Shown here piece by piece: positions 24,723 through 37,450 of a stretch of DNA of 64,000 bases (the first letter of the stretch is position 1; every line of letters begins with the position of its first letter). A model generated the notes under the pieces. It was not told the origin of the DNA. It did not search any database and saw only the letters and a program-made list of their open reading frames with translations. Origin of the DNA: Zasmidium citrigriseum (Eukaryota > Ascomycota > Dothideomycetes > Mycosphaerellales > Mycosphaerellaceae); NCBI GenBank assembly GCA_002786025.1, contig NHNW01000016.1, positions 248,001-312,000 on the forward strand. The letters run 5' to 3'. The position numbers and the translations under genes were made by a program.

Positions 24723-25300
24723 AGCGTTCATCTGGATCAGGAGCACGAGAAGCTAGATCGATTGTTTGTTGGTTGGGAGAGAGTCAGACAATGGTGCATC
24801 TTGGGGCGCGTTGAACCCGATAGAACAAAAGTTTGAATGCATGCATAGTAATAGACGGTGGTGGAGTCTAGATCATACCCGCTCTTGGGAGTGAGAGAGC
24901 AAAGTAAAGTCAAGCAAAGAAAGAAACAACCCTCCTCCAATTGGACTGTAACTGTCATGTTTCTATTGGGTATCATGTACGAATGTGAGTGGTGTCTCCA
25001 TACTGCGAACCAAAGTCAGTGAATCATCCACAAGCGACAAAGCAGATACTCGATAGCTCACCTTCATGTTCCTTTCCCCGATGTGGCATCCTCCCCGACC
25101 CACCGCCCCAACGGTTCCCCTTCATTGACCTCCGGAGTGAACTCCCACTGCCTATCCTCCTCAGCATATCCCTCCTCCCTGTCCACATGCACAAAAGGCC
25201 TTATACCCGCCCTGGGATGAATCCTTACGAATTCCTCATCATCAGCTCCATCATGTCGAGCAACCCCTGAAGTGGTTCCACCCTTTCTCTGTACGGATAT
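24723..25300. other. Convergent intergenic spacer
   Basis: Region between two genes transcribed toward each other. No coding evidence. It should hold both 3' ends. Confidence 0.5.
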
Positions 25301-26422
25301 CTAGTCTAGCTCGTCGTCGCCGGTGCCACCAGAGCCTGCTTCTTGCTTGTCGGTGTTGGAGGTAGAGGTGGAAGTATTCCCCGCGTTCTCCTCCTTCGGT
25401 AGCAAAGTGAACACAACAACGAAAAGCGGCTCGTCGGTCTTGCGGTTCTTGAGCACGTATCTGAGCGAGTGAGAACTTTGATTAGTCCAGGATGGTTAGT
25501 CTAAAAACACACGCATCGCACAAAAACATGAAACATAGGGTGACTGCTGGGAAGTGACCTTTCTGCCGGGTGGAGGGTTTGGGGCTTACCGAAGGGGTTG
25601 TCCGTCCCAGTAGCTGATGATGGGGATTGTTATGCCCGGGATGAGGCCGTAGCCGGGGAGGCGGAGGGCGAAGTCTTGCATCACCGTCATATCAGCATAC
25701 GAAGCAAAAACACAGCAAGAGTTTCGGGAGGGGTGTATGTACTCACCGTTGAAATCCAAATACGGATTAAAAAAATCCATCCCATACTCCCTCCCCTTCT
25801 CAAACACAAACCCCCTCAAATGTCCCTCCGTCAAAAAGTGTTTCTGCCGCGCGGGCGTATCGCCCGGGATTCCTAATTCCTCTCTCACAGACTCGCCATC
25901 ACCATCCGCCCCTTCTTCGAGGACTTGGACCTCCTCGTTCGCCCGCTGCTCTTCGATCTTCTCCTGCGCGCGATCGTCTTTCGGGCCGATGCGCAGGACG
26001 TTTATTGACGAGAGGAGCGGACCGTAGAGGTACGGCTCATCGGAGTACACATCTCCATAGAGACCCGGATCGATGAACCATGTCGCGAGTTTGAAGGCTT
26101 GGTTGAAGCCCGGGGGGAGTTTATCGCGAATTGGGTGGTCGAAGTCGTTGCCGAAGACGATATCATGCCCGTTCAGATCCTCTTTCGGGGTGAAAGTGAA
26201 AGCGAGACTGTAGAGGTCTTTTTCGTGTTTCGGGTGGCTGAAGTAGGGAGAGGTTTGGGGGGAGTCTTTGGGGAGGCCACGGTAGTTTTGGATTCGGACG
26301 CGCAGGGAGGCCGTTAGGTGCGTGGAGGAGATGTGGGTTGGTTGTTCGGTGTTGATCGGGATGGGTTTCTGGTCTTCGTACGTGGGACCGGCGGTCACGG
26401 AGAGGATGTATTTGTCGGCCAT
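25301..26422 (-). CDS. DUF1769 (UPF0590) family protein
   Basis: Conserved fungal protein of unknown role. Exons 25747-26422, 25590-25674 and 25301-25460 with introns of 72 and 129 bp give 306 residues. The N-terminus (KYILSVTAGPTYED, residues 3-16) and the C-terminal PLRYVLKNR...PLFVVVFTLLP, formed across the second splice, match what I recall of DUF1769. The central part is charged, with Glu-rich residues about 183-205, and the tail is Thr/Ser/Asp-rich. No signal peptide or membrane segment is visible, so it is probably soluble and intracellular. The start is the Met before ADKYILS; an upstream in-frame stretch to 26533 looks like leader. Confidence 0.82.
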
Positions 26423-26652
26423 GGCGGGTGGTGGGTGTGATGACGAGGCGGTTGTGCTGTGGGTATCCAACCGAACTAATGTGTGTTTGTTGTGCAGGTG
26501 AGAGAGGTGAAGTGGGATGTGGTTGGGCTTCATGTGAAAATTGGAATGACCTCATGGGTGATCCCTGCCGCTTGCATGCATCATCCGCACGCGACAAGGG
26601 TCTCTTTATCAGATCAAATCAGATACCAAACTTTTTGATCTCTATCTCTACA

Positions 26653-26840
26653 TCTCTCCCCGCCATTGCATAGCTCCAGGCTATTGAAGGGCTTTTTGGG
26701 AGCTTCGCGTATGGCGAGGATGTCGGGGATCGTGTTATGTTACAGCCAATGTTCCAGCTCTCTCTCCTTGCTATCGCCTAGGTCTAGGCTCTTAAAGGGC
26801 TCTCTAGGGGCCTAGCGCTTTGCGAGTATGCCGGGGATCG
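26653..26840. repeat. Diverged 80-bp direct duplication
   Basis: 26653-26732 and 26761-26840 align without gaps over 80 bases with about 60 identities; both start tctctcc and end cggggatcg. The second copy ends 22 bases before the LYS12 stop codon, on the 3' side of that gene. Differences are mainly transitions. The 26423-26861 stretch holds nothing else that I can support. Confidence 0.8.
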
Positions 26841-26861
26841 CTCCAATCCTTTCAATGCCAT

Positions 26862-28135
<1,274 letters not shown>

Positions 28136-29088
28136 TGAGGATTGAAGTGAAGTTGAAGTGCGTGTTCTTCCTCTCACATGCAGCGATATCGCACTTGCTC
28201 ATCTGCGAGTCACAAACATTTCCGGGGCAGGTGCGACCCACAATCTGCAAGCTTTCCCCTGCAAAGCTTATCACTACGGACCGAGCCGCTGTCGTCGGGC
28301 GGTCGCTCCCCGCGGACTGCGCCTTCCTGGTCCTTCACGAGCGAGGGCTTTTGGGCTTCTCCGTCAAACATCAGCTCGAGGCGCAGCGCTTTTCTGGCAT
28401 CGCTCGTTTGGTAAATGCTCGCGCCAAAGAGACGCCAGAAACGCCATCTCGTACTGAAATACCCAGATGACGAGAGATGGACCGCGACTACGCCGCCTTC
28501 ACCAAGCGCCAGAGGAGGCTCCTCCGCCCGAGCTACACACTGCGAGGAATGCACATGTCCGTGAAGGCGGCACCATACAGATCAAGCAGCACAAGCACGC
28601 AAGGACGATCACGCCGTGCACAGGAGATGCAGCATTGCGGCACATTTCCTTACGTTTTGCCGAACCACCCACTAGGACGATTGGGACAATCGCCGTACGA
28701 GGCTCCCCTCGAGGCGGTCGCTGAAACTAGCAATTCGAATCCTCCAAGCAGTTAACCTCGACGCGCACTGCCTCTCTTCCCGCCAATTATAGGTGAGCTG
28801 CTGCTGACTTTGACTTTTCGCTCTGGGAATCCTCAGAAAGACCGTCGTACATTGTTAAATCAGCTGCCTCCCGTATCTTCACGTTTTGCTTCTTGGCTGT
28901 TTCAATCGCGTCAGTGGGCTGGCTTCTGAGCTCATCTGAGGACACCGACTTCACGTGGCCGGAGCTGCTGATCGTACATAAGGCTTGCCTTGCCTTGCTG
29001 CTCTTTTCTCGCGGGGCTCTTGTTCGACAAGGCTGGCAACAGGCATCAATCGATTCAAGAGCTCAGGAACATTTTCCCATCAACAACC
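28136..29088. other. Intergenic region, no supported gene
   Basis: Divergent promoter region between LYS12 and the secreted protein gene. Short frames on both strands lack support. Confidence 0.5.
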
Positions 29089-29934
29089 ATGGTCATGGTT
29101 CCATTCGAGCTTCTGCTGCTGTCAGCACTCGCAACCACACCCTTCACCCTCGCCTCCGCCCAGCCAATCGCAAACAATGCCCCATCAATCAACGACATCC
29201 CTCAAATGCGTACACCTTCCGAACAACAACGCCTAGCACCAAACGACAAACCCCAACAACAACCCTCCACATCAGACCCATCCTCCAGCTACCGCTGCTA
29301 CAATGGCGACCCCACCGCCTACCCACCCCCAGGCTACTGGCTCCCCTTCTCAACCCTCTGGGACCTAAACCGCGAAACCATCCTCTCCGCCAACAACGGC
29401 GACGTCTACCTCCAACACTACATCCAAACCTCCCTCGAAAAGGTAGCATCCGAGTACAGCATCAACCCCTCCTACCTCCTCGCCCTCCTCCTCCAAGAAT
29501 CCAACGGCGCGGCAGAAACCCCCTGCACAGGCCCCGAACCCCGCTGCGGTCTGCTCCACGCCTACAAAGGCTCCAAGTTCAACCCCTCACACCCTCAAGC
29601 GTCCATCACGACGATGGTTCGGGAGGGCGTGAAAGGTGCCGCGAAGCGCGGACCTGGGATCCATGATTTGCTTATCGGCAAGCCGAAGTTTGCGAATGTC
29701 GAGGTTGGGGAGCATTTTGCTGTTGCGAGGGCTTGGAATTCGGGGGAGGTGAAGGAGGGGAATTTGGATTTTGTGGGTGGGAAGAGAGGGGAGGAGGGAT
29801 ATGTGAATGATGTTGCGAATCGGCTTATGGGGTGGGATGGACGCGGGAAGGGTTTTGCGCAGTGTAGGGAGGGGAAGGAGGAGGGAGGGGAGCAGATGGA
29901 GTGGTATTATCCGTCGTTTCTGGCGGATCTTTGA
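29089..29934 (+). CDS. Secreted lysozyme-like (SLT/goose-type fold) protein
   Basis: Single exon of 281 residues. The N-terminus MVMVPFELLLLSALATTPFT ending in ASA fits a signal peptide cleaved near residue 24. A Pro/Gln/Ser-rich linker follows. The core from about residue 95 has NPSYLLALLLQESNGAAE, in which Glu after Gln sits where transglycosylase/lysozyme folds carry the catalytic acid (ALI.QESxG pattern). Then comes a Cys pair (PCTGPEPRCG) and, further on, VARAWNSGEV and YVNDVANRLMGW. These fit a secreted peptidoglycan- or chitin-active protein, possibly antibacterial; activity is inference. Coordinates begin at the Met preceding VMVPF. Longer in-frame upstream sequence looks like leader. 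Confidence 0.8.
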   Translation: MVMVPFELLLLSALATTPFTLASAQPIANNAPSINDIPQMRTPSEQQRLAPNDKPQQQPSTSDPSSSYRCYNGDPTAYPPPGYWLPFSTLWDLNRETILSANNGDVYLQHYIQTSLEKVASEYSINPSYLLALLLQESNGAAETPCTGPEPRCGLLHAYKGSKFNPSHPQASITTMVREGVKGAAKRGPGIHDLLIGKPKFANVEVGEHFAVARAWNSGEVKEGNLDFVGGKRGEEGYVNDVANRLMGWDGRGKGFAQCREGKEEGGEQMEWYYPSFLADL

Positions 29935-30088
29935 GGGATTTGATCTGCTGCATTTGCCTGCGTTGCGTTTTGTGATCTTTAAACGACTTGACGATCTTCG
30001 ATACCCCCATTTGATCAACGAGAGGATATGCATCGAAATTCTTTCTCCAGGCGCAATCATTTCCTCACGGCAACTACACCATTCGTTG

Positions 30089-31753
30089 TCACGCTTTCTC
30101 CCCTCCCATCGCTTCAAAATCCTCAAACAATCCCTTTCCCTCCTCAAACTCCCTCAAAATCGTCTCCCTCCTCTCCCCTCCCCTCACAACAAACTCACAC
30201 TCAAAATCCCTCGCACACACCAGAAAACCTTCATGATATCCCGTCCGCGGATCCGTATCAATCCCCACGCCCTCCTTGGGTTTGATCTCAAACGCCCAAA
30301 GCAACTTCGCCATCGCAAGGAACAAATTCCTTTCCGCGAGATGTGCGCCGGGACAGAAACGACGGCCGGCGCCGTAGCCGTAGTGATCTCTCTCTGAGAA
30401 TTTTCCGTTTGCTAAGTCTGGGGCGAGGCGCGTGCAGTCTTTGAAGTGGTCGGGATCGAATGATTCCGGGTTGGCGTATTTCGAGGGATCCATGTGTAAT
30501 CCCCACGCGTTGAGGATGACTGTTGTTCCTGCGGGGAGGTGATAGCCATCGATTGTGTCGTCTGTGGAGAGGGCGTGGGGGAATGCGAGGGGGGTTACGG
30601 GGCGGTGGCGCATGGTTTCTTTTACGGTGGCTGCTATGTAGGGAAGCTGGGAGTAGTCGTACCAGGTTGGGGAGCGGGAGGGGGGGATTATGGAGTCGAG
30701 TTCTTCGTGGGCTTTTTGCTGGATTGTGGGGTTGGTGGCCATGGCTTGGACGAAGGCTGTTAGGATGCTGGCTGTTGTGTCGGAGCCGCCTTCTGTTACT
30801 ATACATCGAGAGGGTTAGTTGGGGTGGATGGGGAAAGGAGGAGGGGGCTTACGGGTCCCGCCCATGAACCAGAGTTCGTGGTCGGTGTATGTTAGTCCAT
30901 CCATTCTCTTCTCGCTTTCCGCTTGATCGAGGACTTTATCCATGAAACAACCTCTTCCTTTGCCTTCTTTCTTTCGCCGAGAGCGGATATCTGAGAGGAA
31001 GTCCGAGTAGAGATGATTCATCTCTTTCCTCACGTGCTCAGCTCTATCCCGCCACTTTAGAAAGATCGATTGTGGCAACCAGTGCAGGAAGGGATAGATA
31101 TCCACCGGCGGCGTGGCTCCGGGCTCCATGACCTTTGACCAGACTTCCATCAACGCATACAAGCGTTGCATATGGCGAGTCCTAGGCGTGGGCGTGCGAA
31201 TCCCCCAGACGAGACTCATGGTAATGGAGTTCGAGAAACGTTTCGGATGGAGCATGTGATCCTCGGGATGGAGGAGGTAGTCCCTTAGCATCTGCCTCGC
31301 CTCAGCTTCCTGCAGATGGATATGACTCTCCTCACACGTCTTCTCCATAAATGTCCCATGTAACAATTTCCTGGTATCCCTCCACTGATTCCCATAGTCC
31401 ATAAGCAGGATATGGTCCCCACCAGAGATCAAGTTCGCTACGTAGGACTTAGGTCTTTCGGAGTATTTTGCGGATTTCTTGTCGATTAGTTCTTTGACCA
31501 GCCGGCGGTCGGTCAGGACGACTGCTGTGCCGGTTCCGAGTTTGAGGGAGTAGATCCCGCCGTATTGTTGTGCCCATTTTGTGAATTGGAAGTGCGCGCC
31601 TTTGAGGGGGATTTGGGCGAGGTTGCCCAGGAGGGGATAGGTTGGGGGGCCGGGAGGGAGATTCTTGGAGCGCCGGCCGGGGACGGTTAGGATGTATATA
31701 AGGAGGAGGAGGAGGAGGGCGGTGAGGACAAGTAGGATTGTGGGAGATGGCAT
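30089..31753 (-). CDS. Cytochrome P450 monooxygenase
   Basis: Heme-thiolate monooxygenase anchored in the ER. Exons 30853-31753 and 30799-flanking 30089-30798 are joined over a 54 bp intron, giving 536 residues. An N-terminal hydrophobic anchor (ILLVLTALLLLLLIYILTV, about 5-23) is followed by the proline hinge LPPGPPTYPLLGN. Helix I, GGSDTTAS, lies just after the splice. ExxR is ETMR, the PERF region is FDPDHFKD, and the heme loop is YGAGRRFCPGAHLAERN with its axial Cys. The architecture resembles the fungal CYP64/OrdA-like (O-methylsterigmatocystin oxidoreductase-like) group, but the substrate is unknown. No polyketide or peptide synthase is nearby, so a clustered secondary-metabolite role is not supported here. 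Confidence 0.94.
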
Positions 31754-32900
31754 GTTGGTTGGGAAGTTGATGTTATTGTGTTATTGTTCTCTTACTGAGA
31801 TGCGTCGTCAAGGCATCGCCATTGTTTTATCTTGAGTGACGTTCATCCCACAGCGGTAGTTATGCGGAGTCGGATGAAGGTGGTACTGCTGCTCTTTGCC
31901 CTGCATATATGTGGCTGCGGGGAAGAACCTGAGGTGGTGTTCGGTCAGCTTGTAGAGAGACGCGGGATTTCGGGTCTTCTGCAGCCAGACAAGGCCAGCT
32001 TTTGCGAGATTCAAGTTGTTGACAATCAATCGGTCGAGTGAGTTTCAGCGCTGATTCTCTGATTTCGTTCGCCGACGAATCCCAAGAATGCTGGGTTGAT
32101 CTCGTTGTCATGGATGGCCTGAAGGAAGCTCATTCAATGGTATCCGTGGGTTCCACAAACAGGTACATGACATGCTGTGCTTCTGAATGAGCTGCAGACT
32201 GAGAAGTGTGCTCAAGAATATCCGCTGCTTTCTTTCTCACAACTCGGCATCGCGGTTCGAAGGATTCGGCTCGTTGCGTGGTAGCTCGAGCGTCTAACGG
32301 CAGGGCGCTCAAGGCCCGCAGCGAGAACACAACATGTGTTGGAAGAGGCTAACCATGACTCCGGCGCGTTGTTGTACGCGTCGAGGGAGAAAATAGAGAG
32401 TCGAGTTGGTGATAGGTCGGAGGACAGACGAATGATATTGAACAGGTGAGGTAGGCAGGTTTAATTTGAATTGATGTCATATTAGTCAAGGCCGGCCGTT
32501 GTGCAGGCCACATACCCCTTTCCATCCAGTCCAGTCCTCGCCCTCACAACATCCCTGCTTGCCGACAACACTCCTGCAGCTGATGGCGGGCATGACCATG
32601 AGGCTCTGAAAGACTTGTGAGTGAATCTTTCGTCTGTCACATGCAAAAAGCACAATTACACCTCAACAACCAATGCCGGCACTGCTATACCCACCGCCAG
32701 CATCACTCCCCTGACCGGCGTGGCCATTGCGCCGTTTCAAGTTGCGCGACACGAATAATTGTCGGCCGGCCTTGGTCTAGGTCCCCATAACACACATCAT
32801 CACACATCACCCATCATCCACCCAAATGCCGGCCACCTGCATGATATCAGCCTGAGCTCACCTCCCCCCGCTAACCTCTTCCTCTTCCCTCCCCTCAGAA
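31754..32900. other. Intergenic region with likely 5'-UTR intron of next gene
   Basis: No coding frame is supported. A GTGAGT at 32617 and, just before the ATG at 32901, a branch-like ctaac plus pyrimidine tract ending in CAG at about 32898 suggest a leader intron of the downstream gene. Confidence 0.45.
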
Positions 32901-34385
32901 ATGTCCTCCGAACAACGCTCCAATTCCGCCGTCCGCAACCTCCGATCGCTTTTCGAGAACAAATCGTCCGACAACATCAAAGACGCCCGAGGACGCTCCC
33001 CCGGTGCTGGAACCCTGAGCCCTGACCAACCACGTCCTATTTCGAGAGTCCGAGCCAGTTTCATACCCGTTGAGCCCACCATGGCCGCGCTGGCAGCTGA
33101 GCAGCAGCAGAATGGCGCTGCCTCTGAGCAGAAGCGAGAGAGTAGTGTGGGCTTGAGAAGAGCGAGTATGAGTGAAGGTCACAGCGGAGACGCGCTGGAG
33201 ATGATTAGGGATGCGGTGGGAGGCGAGGCAGAGAGGAGAGACAGAACGTCGAGCGTGGCAGAGATCATTCCCGAGCAGGCTGTGGAGACTCCTGCACTAG
33301 AGGATAACAACAAGAAGCAATTGGGTGGTGCCATGCCCAAGGTTGACCAGCAGCCTGAGAACCCGGACAAGCCTGTGACTGGCGAACAGGAGGAGCCTGC
33401 GATTATGAAGCCGGCGGATCCGGCCAGTGAACAAGCTGTGAGCGGCGGCGAGGCATTGCCACCTGTGGCAGAAGATTTGAGAAAGGACACCAAGACAACA
33501 TCTTCAAAGGCGAGCGCTGCGAAGCCCAGCTCTATCTCGACCAAGGCGCCCAAGGCTGCCACGAGCTCAGTGAAGTCGCCAAAGGCACCACTCTCCTCGA
33601 CCTCGAACAAGGCCCCAACCAAGAAGCCGAGTCGCAGCTCTCTCACTGCTCCGACGGCTGCTTCTGTAGCTCGCGCTGCTGCGGCGGACGCCAAATCAGC
33701 TCCTGCAGCGAAGCCGAAGCCAAGAGAGACCACAAAGCCAATGGACATCTCCTCGCGCCTGACAGCACCAACTGCGGCCTCCCGAGCGCGATTGGAATCT
33801 GCTGCGAACACCGCAAAGGCCCCTGCTCCAAGTCGCCCACAGCCAAAGCCGGCGTCGGCAAGACCAACCCCGAGAACTTCGCTTGCTGGTCGACCTGACT
33901 CGAGATCTTCTCAGAATGCTACCAAGAAGCCAGCCGGACCAGTGGACAGCAGCTTCCTGGAGCGTATGTCAAGGCCAACGGCTGCATCGTCCGCGAGAAC
34001 GCAAGAGAAGACCGAAGTGAAGAGCCCGCCACGACAGAAGCAGCTGCCAATTCGACCAAAGGCGAATGGACATCCAAAGCCCGCAAAGGCCGCACCGAAG
34101 GCTGCTGCGGAAGCCGGCGAAGAGACCATCTTAGAAGATGAGTCCATCTTGCCACAAGAGGAAGACATCCCGGCTGCACCAGCTGGAGATGCAGCGGCAG
34201 CAAATATCAAGGACACCACAAACGAAGCCCCAGCTGAACCACCGACAGCTGACCTGGAAATCACCGGCAAGAATCTCACCGCCGAGGGCAACGAGACACC
34301 CGTCCACACCAACGGCATGCATGAAGACGCACCTGCTTTTGAAGATACCCCAGCGGCGATTGGCGGCGAGGACTCGATTCGATAA
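32901..34385 (+). CDS. Intrinsically disordered Ala/Pro/Lys-rich protein with repeated TAPTAAS motif
   Basis: Single exon, 494 residues, no signal peptide or membrane segment. The N-terminus NSAVRNLRSLFENKSSDN followed by ISRVRASFIPVE is probably the conserved part. The rest is low-complexity (Ala, Pro, Ser, Lys, Thr). A basic motif recurs: SSLTAPTAASVARA near residue 246, SSRLTAPTAASRARLE near 284 and MSRPTAASSART near 355. The final 100 residues are acidic (ETILEDESILPQEEDIP). Alternating basic repeats and an acidic tail resemble microtubule- or actin-associated scaffold proteins, but I recognise no defined domain and give no function. An upstream pyrimidine tract ending CAG suggests a leader intron directly before the start codon. 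Confidence 0.8.
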   Translation: MSSEQRSNSAVRNLRSLFENKSSDNIKDARGRSPGAGTLSPDQPRPISRVRASFIPVEPTMAALAAEQQQNGAASEQKRESSVGLRRASMSEGHSGDALEMIRDAVGGEAERRDRTSSVAEIIPEQAVETPALEDNNKKQLGGAMPKVDQQPENPDKPVTGEQEEPAIMKPADPASEQAVSGGEALPPVAEDLRKDTKTTSSKASAAKPSSISTKAPKAATSSVKSPKAPLSSTSNKAPTKKPSRSSLTAPTAASVARAAAADAKSAPAAKPKPRETTKPMDISSRLTAPTAASRARLESAANTAKAPAPSRPQPKPASARPTPRTSLAGRPDSRSSQNATKKPAGPVDSSFLERMSRPTAASSARTQEKTEVKSPPRQKQLPIRPKANGHPKPAKAAPKAAAEAGEETILEDESILPQEEDIPAAPAGDAAAANIKDTTNEAPAEPPTADLEITGKNLTAEGNETPVHTNGMHEDAPAFEDTPAAIGGEDSIR

Positions 34386-35223
34386 ATTCAACATTTTTCC
34401 ATCAGCGGCAGCACAGCGTGCAATACCCCCAATTTTGTTTCGAGAGAGGCTCTGGAGTCTGGGAGAAGTCATCATCCGAGCGTGGGGATCAAGCCTGTCG
34501 TTTTGTCATTTTGGCCCTTCGAAAGAACCGCTCGATACCAACCCCCTGTTTTGCAAATGTATTTTGATTTATTAGTCTTTGAGAAGCATTTTAATTTCAT
34601 TCAAGAACAATCCCATTCTTTTCACTCTTCTTGCTTGAGACTCCATACCGTCTCACGAAGCCACCAAGCTGTGTGATTCGCCAATTGCGCGCGGGTCTGG
34701 ACACGGAGATAACTCAACTTCATCTCAACCCCTATGACACAATCTCTACTTGATCACATCTCTTGAAGCCGCATTCCTTGGAGCAACATGTTTCTGGAGC
34801 TTTGTGAAGGACGGGCTCGAAGGCTCGAAGTACCGTCTTGACTACGCCCTCGCAAGGCGCAGGCGTCCTGCATCACGGCGATGGAATCCTCTAAGGCTGG
34901 CGAATGGCATCGCGCCGCATGCTGTATATATAGAGAGGTGCGCACGCCTTGCCTACCAGCTTGAAGGAAAGAAAGCAGATGCTATGGGTCTGACCAAACG
35001 CAGCGCTGGATACCGCCTTGCGGACACGCAGGAGAGTCGAAGATTTGATTTCGAACTCGACGTTTTGCCGGGATCACGGTGAGTCTCTCCCCCATTGTGC
35101 TTTTACTGCCATGACACCCATCCGACGGTAGATGCGAACGTCCTTCGCTTTGTGGACTTTGCAAGTTGTTCAACCTCATCGAAGATCGCTAATCAATACA
35201 CCTGCAGGACCACGACCCATTTC
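34386..35223. other. Intergenic region with promoter and leader of DUF6536 gene
   Basis: A tatatata box lies near 34924-34932. GTGAGT at 35081 and a tgcag acceptor near 35210 frame a probable 5'-UTR intron before the ATG at 35224. No other gene is supported. Confidence 0.45.
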
Positions 35224-37450
35224 ATGGCCTCGGGGCCGGACACCGATGTCGAAGTCGAATACAGCCACGCTCGCCCGCTGCCAGATGGAAGCCCCTTGCT
35301 TGGTGCGGCTCCTACGCAGAAAACCGGGGCCAAAATCAGCCCCATCGCTTGGGTCAAAGACAAGAAGGGACTACATGGGTGGCGATTTGGGGTATGGTGC
35401 TCAGCCTGGACAGTAGCAGCCATCTTGTTGTTGAATGCAGCCATGGTCATCGTTGCTGTTGCAGGTCTTGGCACAGAAAATGGACTGGCTACGGTTCATG
35501 AGGTGAGTGTAAAGCTCTAAATTCTAGAAAGATAGGCCTGACAACCAGCAGGGCTCCTGCAAAAGAGCAGACACCGTCTCTCTTTGCCTCCACATCCTCA
35601 TCAACGGTCTATCGTCTCTGCTACTAAGCGCTAGCAACTGCACGATGCAGGCCCTTGTAGCCCCTACGAGATCAGACCTTGACCGCGCCCATGCCAGAGC
35701 AGACTGGATGGACATAGGAGTCCTTTCAGCCCGCAACCTCTTCAGGATCAAGTGGCATCGTGTGCTCCTATGGATGGCGCTGGCAATGAGCAGTATCCCG
35801 ATCCATCTCCTCTACAACTCGGCCGTGTTCAAGACCATCGATACCAACGCTTATGTGGTCGTTGCCGCGAATCCATCTTGGCTGACGGATGAATCGGTCT
35901 GGGACTCGATACAGTCGACACACATTGATCTCTATTCGTTCGATGACACTACCGATTGGTCCGATTTACTGTTTGACGATCCCCACGGCGCTGTCATAAG
36001 CATTATGGATTTCTTCCGAGAGAATTTGCACAACGGTCAACTGGTCAAAAAGATGAACACCTCGGAGTGCATATCGGCATATAGCGAAACTTTTCTCACG
36101 GGCCTCGACAATCTGATACTCGTCCCGGACTGGTACGTAGATAGCGCCAATGGAAACATCTCCTTTCTTCACGCGACTGCCTTTGACTTGACCAACGAGT
36201 CGACAGGAAACGATCATCACTGGCTTTGCGAATGGAGCGCAGGCGGTTGGACTCCCACTGACTGCAATCCTCGCTCTCTCGACAGCGATAAGTGGCAGAT
36301 CCACGGGAACAAGATCGAGTACTGTCTCAGCCGAATGCAGCCCCAGCGTTGCACCGTCCAGATCTCCGTGTGGATTCTCGTCACCGTCATCTGCATGAAT
36401 GCAGTCAAGAGTATATCGATGTTCATCATCGTCTACACGCGGAGAGATCCTACACTGGTCACCATTGGCGATGCCATCGCGAGTTATCTCGACAGTCCGG
36501 ATGTTCTCACGGCGGGGAGGTGTTTACTTGACCGCAACCAATACGATCTATGGACGTGGAGACACAGCCACGGCTTCCCGTCCCTTGACCTTGTACCGAA
36601 GCGATACATCCATCGTAAACTCCACTGGCACCACGCCGCGAGCGCCAGGAGACGTGCAACAACCTTAGGCCTCATTGCAGCCGCCATAATCGGGTCCGGC
36701 GTTCTAATCAAGATATCCTCGTCCTACGTAAAAGCGCAGAAAGCCTCGCCCTGGAATCTCGGCTGGGCCACCGTCAATCCCATAACCATGATCCAAGGAT
36801 CCCTGCCGAATAACGGAGCCTCCGGCCTCGTGGCATCGACTCTCTTGGTGAACACCCCACAACTCATCGTCTCCCTCATCTACCCTCTCTACAACGCCCT
36901 GATAACCTCTTTCCTCCTCGGCAAGGAATGGTCATCCTACGCCACCACACGCAAACCGCTTCGCGTATCAAAAACCCCCCGCGGTGCGCAGAGGAGTACA
37001 TACCACCTCCAACTCCCTTTCCGCTACTCCATCCCTTTAATCATAGCGTCGGCAACAATCCACTGGCTAATCTCACAGAGCATCTTCCTCGTCCGTGTCA
37101 TGACCTACCAAAACGGCACGATAGCAGGGTCCCCTCTCTCGACAATCGGCTTCAGCGTCCCTCCCATCCTAGTCTCCCTAGTCTTTGGCTTTCTCCTCCT
37201 GCTCGCGGCCTTGGTCCTGAGTTTCGCAGAGTGGATGGCAGTATCCCCGTGGCGAGCTCTTGCTCGGCGGCCATCGCGGCGGCGTGTCATCGACCTGATG
37301 ACGATGGCGATGCGGCTTTGTTGCCTGTGCGGTGGGGGGAGGTACTGGGGAAACGAGACGGGGGTGTGGGGCATTGTTGTTTTACGTCGCGGTTTGTTGG
37401 GGATTTGGTACCGGGGCGATTATATGCTTGAGCCTATGTCAAGTTGTTAG
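35224..37450 (+). CDS. DUF6536 multi-pass membrane protein
   Basis: Fungal polytopic membrane protein of unknown role. Exons 35224-35502 and 35552-37450 (49 bp intron) give 725 residues. The DUF6536 region starts with GWRFGVWCSAWTVAAILLLNAAM (about 58-80) and continues across the splice with GSCKRADTVSLCLHILINGL, SSLLLSASNCTMQALVAPTR, SDLDRAHARADWMDIGV and SIPIHLLYNSAVF, the conserved pattern of this domain. An extracellular or lumenal loop of about 240 residues carries several N-glycosylation sequons. Five to six more hydrophobic segments follow, with NPITMIQG and ANTPQLIVS-like family stretches in the C-terminal half. The end is Cys/Arg-rich. No transport or catalytic motif is visible. Confidence 0.88.

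Noticed and set aside
30089..31753. P450 as part of a secondary-metabolite cluster
   Set aside because: No synthase, transferase or pathway regulator adjacent; neighbours are unrelated.
32240..32320. ggttcgaagga near 32252, considered as a tRNA B box
   Set aside because: Consensus not completed and no pairing arms found.
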